Shown here piece by piece: positions 56,593-64,000 of a stretch of 64,000 nucleotides of DNA. Each line of letters starts with the position of its first letter. Position 1 is the stretch's first letter. Position numbers and translations under genes: made by a program. The stretch is from Microbacterium aurugineum. Its GTDB lineage: Bacteria > Actinomycetota > Actinomycetes > Actinomycetales > Microbacteriaceae. The DNA lies in contig NZ_CP078078.1 of NCBI RefSeq assembly GCF_023101205.1, positions 2,489,411 to 2,553,410 on the forward strand, read 5' to 3'. The notes under the pieces were generated by a model. It was not told the origin of the DNA. It ran no database searches and was given only the letters and a program-made list of their open reading frames with translations.

Positions 56593-57636
56593 ATGCGCTA
56601 CGAGATCCCCGCGCCGATGCTCGCCAAAGCCGTCCCCGCGGTTCCTCCTGCAGAGAAGGTTCCCGGCGGGCTCCTGTACGAGCCGAAGTGGGACGGCTTC
56701 CGCGGACTGATCGCTTGGGACGGGGAGACCGTCGAGATCGGCTCCCGCGGAGCGAAACCTCTCACGCGCTACTTCCCGGAGCTGGTCGAGGCGATTCCCG
56801 AGCTGCTCCCCGGTCCGTGCCTGCTCGACGGCGAGATCGTCGTCGCCACCGGCCCGCAGGGGTCCCAGCGCCTGGACTGGGAGGCACTGAGTCAGCGCAT
56901 CCACCCCGCCGCTTCCCGCGTCGCCACGCTCGCCGCCTCGACCCCGGCGATGTTCATCGCCTTCGATCTGCTCGCCGTCGGCGACGACGACCTCCTCGCC
57001 GCGCCGTTCGAGTCCCGGCGAACGCGCCTGGAGGCACTCCTAGCTTCCGTGGAGCATCCGCTGCACATCACCCGGACGACGAGGGATCACGACGCGGCCG
57101 TCCGTTGGCTCGCCGAGTTCGAGGGCGCCGGGCTCGACGGCGTGATCGCCAAGCCGCTCACTCAGCCCTACGCGCCGGGCAAGCGCACGCTGTTCAAGAT
57201 CAAGCACGCGCGCACGGCCGATGTGGTCGCACTCGGCTACCGGGTCCACAAGTCGGGTTCGGGCGTCGGCTCGCTGCTGGTGGGACTGTACGGAGCCGAC
57301 GGCGTGCTCCGCCAGGTCGGCGGCGTCGCGGCGTGGAGCGATGTCCGTCGGCAAGAGCTCGTCGAGGAACTCGCCCCCTGGGTGGAGAGGGACGACTCCG
57401 GGGAAGCGGTGACCGCGGCAGGCGAGCGTTCGCGATTCAGCGGCGGCAAGGACGTCTCGTTCGTCCGGCTGCGCCCGGAGCGGGTGCTCGAGGTGCGCTA
57501 CGACCAGCTCGAGGGCGCTCGGTTCCGCCATACCGTGCAGTTCGAGCGCTGGCGACCGGACCGCGACGCCCGCTCGTGCACGTACGAACAGCTCGACAGC
57601 GTCGCCGGCTACGACCTCGCCGACGTCCTCCGCTGA
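56593..57636 (+). CDS. ligC: ATP-dependent DNA ligase, LigC type
   Basis: 347 residues. Nucleotidyl-transferase core with adenylated lysine K32 in YEPKWDGFRGLIAW, GSRGAKPLTRYFPEL, LLDGEIVV, FDLL and GVIAKPL motifs, then an OB domain. Length and lack of extra domains match mycobacterial LigC. It acts with the PrimPol next to it in short-gap DNA repair. CAGGAT is 6 nt before the ATG. The two genes converge with 6 bp between stops. Confidence 0.92.
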   Translation: MRYEIPAPMLAKAVPAVPPAEKVPGGLLYEPKWDGFRGLIAWDGETVEIGSRGAKPLTRYFPELVEAIPELLPGPCLLDGEIVVATGPQGSQRLDWEALSQRIHPAASRVATLAASTPAMFIAFDLLAVGDDDLLAAPFESRRTRLEALLASVEHPLHITRTTRDHDAAVRWLAEFEGAGLDGVIAKPLTQPYAPGKRTLFKIKHARTADVVALGYRVHKSGSGVGSLLVGLYGADGVLRQVGGVAAWSDVRRQELVEELAPWVERDDSGEAVTAAGERSRFSGGKDVSFVRLRPERVLEVRYDQLEGARFRHTVQFERWRPDRDARSCTYEQLDSVAGYDLADVLR

Positions 57637-57642
57637 AGGCGG

Positions 57643-58716
57643 TCAGTCCTTCTCGACGGGAGTGCCGTCGTCGTCCCAGTTGGCCGCGACCTTCTTGCTG
57701 GGCTGCACGCGGGGCGGCTCGCCTGGCATCTTCGGGAACTCCGGAGGAAACGGCAGCTCCCCCAGCCCGTTCTCCTTGTCGCGCTCCCACCAGGCCAGCA
57801 GGGTGTCGATCCGGCCCGGGGCCTCCTGCATGGTCGCCCACGGGTCGCCGATCTCATCCAGGCGCTTCGGGATCGTGCGCACGGTGAAAGTCCGCGGATC
57901 CAGCCCGTCGAGCTCGTCCCAGGCCACCGGTGTCGACACCGTCGCTCCCGGCAGCGCGCGAGGACTGTAGGCACCGGCCATCGTGCGGTCTCGGTTCGCC
58001 TGGTTGAAGTCGACGAAGATCCGCTCCCCGCGCTCCTCCTTCCACCAGTTCGTCGTGACCTGATCCGGCATCCGACGCTCCAGCTCCCGCCCCGCTGCGA
58101 TGACGGCATGGCGCACATCGAGGAACTCGTGGGTCGGCTCGATCGGCGCGAACACATGCAGCCCGCGGTTGCCGCTGGTCTTGGCGAACGCCTCCAGGCC
58201 CGCCTCACGCAACACCTCGCGCAGCGTGTGCGCGGCCGTCACCGCATCCGCGAAATCCGTCCCCGGCTGCGGGTCCAGATCGATGCGCAGTTCGACCGGG
58301 TCGTCGGCGTCGGTCGCGAGCGATGCCCAGGGGTGGAACACGATCGTGTTCATCTGCACCGCCCAGACGATCGCGCTCGAGCGGTTCAGCACGATCTGCG
58401 GATGCCGGCGTCCGCTGTTGTACGTCACCGTCACCGCATCGACGAAGTCGGGGGTGCCCTTGGGCGGGTTCTTCGAGAAGAACCCTTCCGCCTTCGGCCC
58501 GCCCGAGGGGCCGATGCCGTCGCGGAAGCGCTCCAGCGAGACCGGCCGATTGCCGTTCGCCGCGAGGAAGGGCACCGAGACGCGCTGCACGTACTCCGCG
58601 AGCTCGGCCTTCGTGATGCCGAGGTCCGGCCACACGACCCTGTTGGGGCTGGAGAGCGCGACCTCACGCTCTCCGTCCGAGTCGACCACGGTCAGGGTCA
58701 CACGTTCTGAGGCCAT
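57643..58716 (-). CDS. LigD-polymerase-domain / PrimPol-C archaeo-eukaryotic primase-type polymerase
   Basis: 357 residues. Polymerase motifs: divalent-metal aspartates D146 and D148 in LRIDLDPQ, His187 in SGNRGLHVFAP, and the FVDFNQANRDRTM block. Length fits a stand-alone PolDom protein, not LigD. Beside ligC it mirrors the mycobacterial Prim-PolC/LigC pair that fills and seals short gaps in excision repair. No ku gene is in the window. TAGGGT is 6 nt before the ATG. Confidence 0.93.
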   Translation of the reverse strand: MASERVTLTVVDSDGEREVALSSPNRVVWPDLGITKAELAEYVQRVSVPFLAANGNRPVSLERFRDGIGPSGGPKAEGFFSKNPPKGTPDFVDAVTVTYNSGRRHPQIVLNRSSAIVWAVQMNTIVFHPWASLATDADDPVELRIDLDPQPGTDFADAVTAAHTLREVLREAGLEAFAKTSGNRGLHVFAPIEPTHEFLDVRHAVIAAGRELERRMPDQVTTNWWKEERGERIFVDFNQANRDRTMAGAYSPRALPGATVSTPVAWDELDGLDPRTFTVRTIPKRLDEIGDPWATMQEAPGRIDTLLAWWERDKENGLGELPFPPEFPKMPGEPPRVQPSKKVAANWDDDGTPVEKD

Positions 58717-58785
58717 GCTCCGACCCTAGAGCGATGCTCGGACGGACGGAACCCCGCGCCCGCCGGCAGGAGCGACGGAGCCCGG

Positions 58786-59928
58786 TCAGTCGCCGAGATC
58801 GACCGCGAGCACCAGGACCGGCGTGAGGGCGTCCCGCTCGACGATGATCGACGGGCCGGCGGGATCGACGATCACTCCGCCCATCTCGGAGTGGCTCGTG
58901 AGGACCTTGGCGAGCTGCATCGGCTCGAACGGGAGCGGACGATCACCCCGGCCGAGCGCGATGACCTCGAGCGGGTGCGAGAAGAGCTGCAGAAACCGTC
59001 GCCCGTCGGGGGTCTGGGCCTCGGCGATGCCGACCTGACCGCTGCCGGAGCCGTCGTTGACCGCCACCCACATGCGCGTGGTCGCCAGGGCCTCTCCGAC
59101 CTTGACAGCCGAATCCTGCGCACGGGGAGCGGCCAGGATCGACTTCACGGTCATGTCGACGTCGGCCTGGTCGAGCGTCTTCTGCAACAGCTCGGTCGGG
59201 AAGACCACGCGGTGGGGTGCAGACGCGTTGTCGACGATGAGCCCCGCGAAGTCTCCTGCCACGACCTGCTGCAGCACCGACGTCACGGGCTGCGCGACGG
59301 CGGAGGTGGCCGCGGGATCCGGCTCGAGCTGCACGGAATCACGCACGGCGGCCGCCGAGCTGAAAGCGAGCATGAACTGGCGGTCGTCGTTGTCGCGGAC
59401 GACCGCCACGGAGAGCGGCTTGCCCTCGCTGATCTGCGCGCGGGCGTCTCCGTTGACGCGGATATAGAGGTGCCCTTGAAGCGCCTGACGCATCACGCCC
59501 AGCAGCTGGTCGTTGGTCGCCCCCGCTTCGATCTCGGTGAGCGCCTCACGGAGCAGGACGTTGTCCTTCATCCCGGCGACGGTCTCGGTCTGCTCGGGCG
59601 GCAGCGGCGAGGCGAGAGGCAGACGCCGCTGCGGGGGCTCTTCCTCCTGCGCCGTCGGTGCCTGTGGGGCGCGAGGGGCGGCAGGGGCCGCCGCCGCGGG
59701 CGCTGTCTCAGCGCTGGGCAGCGCCACCTCCGGACCGGCCTCGGCGCCGACGCCCCGGAAGGCCTGCACGGAGATGCCGATCGAGGGAGCGTCGACGCTG
59801 CCGGCGTCTGAGGCGTCGTCGGCGGCGACGGAGTCGGATCCGGGCGCCCCCGCGTCCGTCTCTACGACGTCGGTGGTGGGGGCGACGGCATCGTCACCGG
59901 ACTTCTTGCGGCGGGAGAAGAGGGCCAT
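58786..59928 (-). CDS. SseB-like domain protein with disordered N-terminus
   Basis: 380 residues from ATG 59928 (TAGGCT 7 nt upstream). A long Ala/Pro/Asp-rich N-terminus (about 1-115) precedes two domains recalling SseB: LYIRVNGDARAQISEGKPLSVAVVRDNDDRQFMLAFSS and GRRFLQLFSHPLEVIALGRGDRPLPFEPMQLAKVL. Function unknown in this lineage. Confidence 0.75.
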   Translation of the reverse strand: MALFSRRKKSGDDAVAPTTDVVETDAGAPGSDSVAADDASDAGSVDAPSIGISVQAFRGVGAEAGPEVALPSAETAPAAAAPAAPRAPQAPTAQEEEPPQRRLPLASPLPPEQTETVAGMKDNVLLREALTEIEAGATNDQLLGVMRQALQGHLYIRVNGDARAQISEGKPLSVAVVRDNDDRQFMLAFSSAAAVRDSVQLEPDPAATSAVAQPVTSVLQQVVAGDFAGLIVDNASAPHRVVFPTELLQKTLDQADVDMTVKSILAAPRAQDSAVKVGEALATTRMWVAVNDGSGSGQVGIAEAQTPDGRRFLQLFSHPLEVIALGRGDRPLPFEPMQLAKVLTSHSEMGGVIVDPAGPSIIVERDALTPVLVLAVDLGD

Positions 59929-59991
59929 ATGAGCCAGCCTAACCGCCATTCCGGCCCGTGATCCGCCGAAGCGTGAACACCCGCGGTGACG

Positions 59992-62469
59992 TCAGATCTT
60001 CTCGATCGGCGCGACCTTGATGAGGAGCTTCTTCTGCCCTGCCGAGTCGAAGCGCACGTGGGCGATGCGTTTGGCTCCCTCGCCGGTCACGGCATCGACC
60101 CGCCCTTCGCCGAAGTCGACGTGGCGAATGCGGTCGCCCGCGGCGAGCTCGAGATCGCCGTTGTCGCGCATCTTGGCCGTGACGCGGTTGGGGAACTTGT
60201 CCATCGCCGTCGACAAGGGCTTGAGGGAATCGCGACCGGGAAGCGCCTTGACCGCGAAGCGATCGCCCGATCCGGAGCTCGAGCCGCCGAAACCGCCCTG
60301 GCGCCGCGCATTGAGGGCGCGAGACTGCATCCCGCCGCGCGAGTTCACGTCGCCCGGCGACTGACGCCAGTCGATGAGTCCCGACGGGATCTCTTGCAGG
60401 AAACGGCTGGGCATCGCCACGGTCACTTCGCCGAACTGGGCTCTGGTCATCGCGAGGGACAGGTGCAGCCGCTTGCGCGCCCGCGTGATGCCGACGTAGA
60501 AGAGCCGGCGCTCCTCCTGCGGCCCTCCAGGCTCTCCGGCCGAGATCCGGTGCGGGATCAGGTCTTCTTCAACGCCCGTGACGAACACGGCGTCGTACTC
60601 GAGTCCCTTCGCCGTGTGCATCGTCATGAGTGAGACCGAGCCGGACTCGTCGTCGAGGTCGTCGGCGTCCGAGACCAGGGCGACTTCGGTCAAGAAGTCG
60701 ACGATCGTGCCTTCGGGGTTGTTGCGCGCGAAGTCGCGGGCCACGGCCACGAACTCGTCGAGGTTCTCGACGCGCGCCTCGTCCTGCGGATCACGACTCG
60801 CACGCAGGGCGTCGAGGTAGCCGCTCTTGCCGAGCAGCAGACTGAGCCCGTCGGCCACCGCCGTGGAGGGCGGAAGCTCGCCGCTGGCCGGGATCAGGAT
60901 CGCGGTGGCTTCGGTCAGCACGGCGTCGAGCTGACCGATCGCCGCCTGGATCTTCGGGCCGACGCCGAGCTGGGCCGGCATCGACAGCGCGTCACGGAAG
61001 CTGATGCCGTGTTCCTCGGCGAAACGCGCGATGGCCGTCTCCGTCACGTCGCCGATGCCACGGCGTGGCTTGTTCAGGATGCGGCGCACCGACATCTCGT
61101 CGGCCGGATTCGCCACCGCGACGAGATAGGCGAGCGCATCCTTGATCTCGGCGCGGTCGTAGAACTTCGTGCCGCCCATGATCTTGTAGGGCACCGCCGA
61201 GCGGATGAAGATCTCCTCCAGCGCACGGGACTGCGAGTTGGTGCGATAGAACACCGCCATCTCGGAGTACGGCATGCCGGCACGGTGCAGTGCCTCGACC
61301 TCGTCGGCGACGAACTGGGCCTCGTCGTGCTGCGAGTAGCCGGTGAAGCCGATGATCGGGTCGCCGTCGCCCTTGTCACTCCACAGCTTCTTGTCTTTGC
61401 GGTCGAAGTTGTTGCCGATCACGGCGTTCGCGGCGGAGAGGATGTTCTGCGTCGAACGGTAGTTCTGTTCGAGCAGCACCACGCGGGCGCCGGGGAAGTC
61501 ACGTTCGAACTCGCTGATGTTGCGGATGTCGGCGCCGCGGAAGGCGTAGATCGACTGGTCGGAGTCGCCGACCACCGTGAGCGAGGCACCGGGCTCGCCG
61601 GCATCGGCAGCGGGGGCGGGATCGGGCTCGAAGATCATCATGCCGTTCGAGGCATACGGGTCGGGAGCTGCTCCGGCGCCCGACACGGGTCGCGTCAGTT
61701 CATGGATCAGCGCGTACTGCGCGTGGTTGGTGTCCTGATACTCGTCGACCAGGATGTGCCGGAAGCGACGACGGTAGGTGTCGGCGACCTGCGGGAAAGC
61801 GCGGAACAGGTACACCGTCTGACCGATGAGGTCGTCGAAATCGAACGCGTTGGCCTTCTGCAGCTGACGCTGGTAGTCGGCGAACACCTCGACGAACACG
61901 CGCTCGGCGGGATCGCTCATGTTGGCCTGACGCGCGTAGGACTCGGCGTCGGAGAGCTCGTTCTTGAGCTTCGAGATGCGCGACTGCACCGAGGCCGGGG
62001 TCAGTCCGTACGCATCCGCCTCGTGCTCCTTGACCAGCCGCTTGAGCAGAGCGCGCGAGTCGCCGGAGTCGTAGATCGTGAAGGACTTCGTGTACCCGAA
62101 CTGCTGAGCCTCGCGGCGGAGAATGCGGACGCAGGCCGAGTGGAACGTCGAGATCCACATGCCCCGGGCGGCGTCCCCGATCAGTCCTTCGACGCGCTCG
62201 CGCATCTCGCCGGCGGCTTTGTTGGTGAAGGTGATCGCGAGGATCTGACTCGGCCAGGCCTCGCGTGAGCGCAGCAGCGAGGCGATGCGTCGCGTGAGCA
62301 CGCTGGTCTTGCCCGACCCCGCGCCCGCGACGATGAGCAGAGCGGGGCCGCGATAGGTGACGGCCTCGAGCTGTTGCGGGTTCAGTCCGGCGAGGAGTTC
62401 GTCCTGTCCCTCCGCCCCGGAGGTGCGGGGGCCGGCGGATCCGGGGACGATGAGAGGAGCTTCGGTCAT
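59992..62469 (-). CDS. pcrA: ATP-dependent DNA helicase PcrA/UvrD
   Basis: 825 residues, superfamily 1A. Motif I GAGSGKT (49-55), ITFTNKAAGEMRERV, DEYQDTN, DSDQSIYAFRGAD, NYRST, VFYRTNSQSRALEE, TMHTAKGLEYD, RRLFYVGITRARKRL, and a C-terminal Tudor-like domain. It unwinds DNA in nucleotide excision repair and removes recombination intermediates. An insert rich in Ala, Pro and Asp of about 35 residues lies between DEYQDT and DSDQS. Likely leaderless or with a 2-3 nt leader (TAGACT 9 nt upstream). Confidence 0.95.
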   Translation of the reverse strand: MTEAPLIVPGSAGPRTSGAEGQDELLAGLNPQQLEAVTYRGPALLIVAGAGSGKTSVLTRRIASLLRSREAWPSQILAITFTNKAAGEMRERVEGLIGDAARGMWISTFHSACVRILRREAQQFGYTKSFTIYDSGDSRALLKRLVKEHEADAYGLTPASVQSRISKLKNELSDAESYARQANMSDPAERVFVEVFADYQRQLQKANAFDFDDLIGQTVYLFRAFPQVADTYRRRFRHILVDEYQDTNHAQYALIHELTRPVSGAGAAPDPYASNGMMIFEPDPAPAADAGEPGASLTVVGDSDQSIYAFRGADIRNISEFERDFPGARVVLLEQNYRSTQNILSAANAVIGNNFDRKDKKLWSDKGDGDPIIGFTGYSQHDEAQFVADEVEALHRAGMPYSEMAVFYRTNSQSRALEEIFIRSAVPYKIMGGTKFYDRAEIKDALAYLVAVANPADEMSVRRILNKPRRGIGDVTETAIARFAEEHGISFRDALSMPAQLGVGPKIQAAIGQLDAVLTEATAILIPASGELPPSTAVADGLSLLLGKSGYLDALRASRDPQDEARVENLDEFVAVARDFARNNPEGTIVDFLTEVALVSDADDLDDESGSVSLMTMHTAKGLEYDAVFVTGVEEDLIPHRISAGEPGGPQEERRLFYVGITRARKRLHLSLAMTRAQFGEVTVAMPSRFLQEIPSGLIDWRQSPGDVNSRGGMQSRALNARRQGGFGGSSSGSGDRFAVKALPGRDSLKPLSTAMDKFPNRVTAKMRDNGDLELAAGDRIRHVDFGEGRVDAVTGEGAKRIAHVRFDSAGQKKLLIKVAPIEKI

Positions 62470-62534
62470 GGCCCTATGAGTCTAGGCGTCGGCACAGACA
62501 CCGCGGCACGGGATGCGGGGGCATCGGCGGCGAC

Positions 62535-62567
62535 GCAGGGGTGCACGGTCGACCTGTGCACCCCTGC
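62535..62567. terminator. Stem-loop terminator after the surface protein gene
   Basis: GCAGGGGTGCAC (62535-62546) and GTGCACCCCTGC (62556-62567), 12-bp stem, whose 9-nt loop carries the self-complementary GGTCGACC. Confidence 0.87.
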
Positions 62568-62571
62568 GCGC

Positions 62572-64000
62572 TCAGGCGTCGCGCCTGCGACGGCGGACTG
62601 CTGCCGCGCCGGCGGTGAGGAGCAGCAGCGCCAGCGCGACGGCGGCGACCGGGAGCTCGGAGCCGGTCGTCGCCAGCGCACCCGCACCCGTCTCAGATCC
62701 CGATCCTGCCGCTCCCGCGATACGGAGGTCCGCCCAGCCGAGGAGCCCGCCGCTCGCATCGAACACGGCGATCCGGTGGGCGCCGAGAGGCGCATCGGCC
62801 GGTATGGTCGCCGTGATGGTCCCCGCGGTCGTGAGCGTCCCCGACGCGATCCGCATCGGCTCGGAGTACATCCACACCGACACGTCCGTGCCTGCGCCTG
62901 CGGAACCGACCGTGATCGTGACCTCCTGCCCCCGGGCCGCGACCGACGGGTTCACCGTCAGCCCGTTGCGGTTGTCGTCCACGAGCCCTGTGCCGGGGAG
63001 GGGCGGGGTCTCGCCGCCGGGAGTACCGCCGCCTGTTCCCGGCAGCGTCCCGGTGCGCAGCGACTCGGAGGCGAAGCCGTCGGCGAACCACCACACCGGG
63101 CGCTGCCCGTCGACCGACAGCGAGGCCGGCGCGGTCGCGAAACCCTCGTTGTTGATGTCGGGCAGGCCGGCGGCACGGGCGTAGTGCGCGATGTCGGGCT
63201 GTGCGGTGCCGTTCAGCGTGATCTCCGCCGAGCGCCCCTGGCAGCCGTCGTCGCACACCGCCCACAGGGTGTCGCGCACGGTGTCGTAGTCGAGCGCCAT
63301 CACTCCGGGGAGGCCGGGAGCGATCTCCGACACCAGCGTCGCCGCCCCGTCGGATCCGAGCGCGAACGCGTAGACGTGGCCGTTGTCCTCGACCGCGACG
63401 AAGAACAGCCCGTCGCCGTGACCTGCATGATCCTTCGGGTCATACACCGCGCCCGACGTGTCGTCGAAGAGCTTCCCGGCGAGCGCGGCATCGGGCACCC
63501 ACTGCACGGCCTCGATGCCGAGGTTCGCCCCCACGGCAGGGAGCAGGGCGGTCAGATCCCACTCCTGCTGAGCGATGAGGTCACCGCTCGACGCCTCGGG
63601 ATCGACCTTGAGGACCACGTTCTGGTTGACGCCCTTGGCACTGTTGTCCCGCTCGGAGGCCACGTACACGAAGCCGTCTCCGTCGACCGTGATGCCCTCG
63701 GTGTCGGGGCCCGCAGCCCCCGGATCGGCGGCGTCCTTCTGGAAGCGCACGCGCTTGCCCGCATCCCAGCCGTCGGCCTTCTCGACCGAGCCGTCGGCGC
63801 GCGCCTCGAGCTTCCAGATGCGACCCTCGCCGTTGTCGACCGCCCACAGGAACGCACCGTCAGCGGTCTCCTGCACGTCGAGTCCGGAACTGTCCTCGAG
63901 GAACGTCGGGATGCTGTCGACCACGCGCACCTCGGCGGAACCGGGCCACGGCGACACGGCGACCTCGCCGATACACACGTTCGTGGCGCCCTTCGTGGAC
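62572..64000 (-). CDS. Wall-anchored secreted protein (lamin-tail-type), 5' end beyond the window
   Basis: At least 475 residues visible, and the frame stays open to the window edge. The visible start, STKGATNVCIGEVAVSPWPG, resembles the end of a lamin-tail domain, so the signal peptide and domain lie outside. The middle is a beta-propeller-like part (LDVQETADGAFLWAVDNGEGRIWKLEA, GITVDGDGFVYVASERDN) that resembles phytase/SdiA-regulated or esterase-like propellers. The end has an LATTG sorting signal, a hydrophobic stretch and RRRRR, as recognised by actinobacterial class E sortase (nt 62575-62676). GTG 63978 is not a real start. Confidence 0.8.
   Translation of the reverse strand, partial: STKGATNVCIGEVAVSPWPGSAEVRVVDSIPTFLEDSSGLDVQETADGAFLWAVDNGEGRIWKLEARADGSVEKADGWDAGKRVRFQKDAADPGAAGPDTEGITVDGDGFVYVASERDNSAKGVNQNVVLKVDPEASSGDLIAQQEWDLTALLPAVGANLGIEAVQWVPDAALAGKLFDDTSGAVYDPKDHAGHGDGLFFVAVEDNGHVYAFALGSDGAATLVSEIAPGLPGVMALDYDTVRDTLWAVCDDGCQGRSAEITLNGTAQPDIAHYARAAGLPDINNEGFATAPASLSVDGQRPVWWFADGFASESLRTGTLPGTGGGTPGGETPPLPGTGLVDDNRNGLTVNPSVAARGQEVTITVGSAGAGTDVSVWMYSEPMRIASGTLTTAGTITATIPADAPLGAHRIAVFDASGGLLGWADLRIAGAAGSGSETGAGALATTGSELPVAAVALALLLLTAGAAAVRRRRRDA

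Noticed and set aside
63978-63980. GTG at 63978 as the start of the surface protein
   Set aside because: The frame stays open to the window edge with sequence typical of the end of a lamin-tail domain, and no signal peptide follows the GTG.

Overview
The window is about 70% G+C and carries close-packed genes on both strands, with many 4-bp (ATGA) overlaps, a monomeric isocitrate dehydrogenase, a sucCD / perM-like / purN-purH block, a PrimPol-LigC pair and LAxTG-type cell-wall sorting. This points to an actinobacterium, most likely Microbacteriaceae and probably Microbacterium. I saw no rRNA, tRNA, CRISPR, phage or insertion-sequence genes.

Layout. 0.2-4.4 kb: a sigma factor fused to its own zinc-finger/membrane anti-sigma tail, a small membrane protein, a GlcD-type FAD oxidase and a Nudix hydrolase. 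4.4-12.3 kb: an amino-sugar and D-amino-acid salvage cluster with nagB, a ROK kinase, a ROK repressor, a 1088-residue fusion of a D-aminoacylase to a family-20 hexosaminidase, a DSD1/D-threonine-aldolase-type enzyme and a divergent RidA. A palindrome in front of the repressor resembles one between the DSD1-like gene and ridA, so the cluster looks like one regulon. 12.4-17.9 kb: an L,D-transpeptidase, isocitrate dehydrogenase, an acetyltransferase and a coiled-coil protein. 18-24 kb: a heterodimeric ABC exporter preceded by a 21-codon leader ORF and a hairpin, then ogt and an Ada-AlkA fusion.

24.3-31.9 kb: omega-aminotransferase, glutaryl-CoA dehydrogenase, semialdehyde dehydrogenase and a class III CoA-transferase, a set that fits 5-aminovalerate to glutarate to glutaryl-CoA to crotonyl-CoA, with PucR- and LacI-type regulators. 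32-42.6 kb: a ten-gene operon with copper amine oxidase, a five-gene peptide-type ABC importer, a P1/NylC-type autoprocessing hydrolase, a PaiB-like flavoprotein, a C45-family amidohydrolase and a membrane protein. A perfect LacI-type palindrome covers its predicted start. I read it as uptake, amide cleavage and oxidative deamination of an amide-linked amine; the substrate is unknown. 42.7-51.4 kb: purH, purN, a PerM-like protein, a purine permease, a VOC protein with its TetR regulator, and sucCD. 51.5-64 kb: a TetR/acyl-CoA dehydrogenase pair, small unknown genes, a carotenoid-desaturase-like oxidoreductase, LigC and PrimPol, an SseB-like protein, PcrA/UvrD helicase, and the C-terminal part of a wall-anchored secreted protein cut by the window edge.

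Recurrent non-coding structure: two families of short palindromic intergenic repeats (82 bp and about 60 bp, two copies each), strong stem-loop terminators, and at least fourteen genes whose -10 hexamer lies 6-9 nt before the start codon, suggesting widespread leaderless transcripts.
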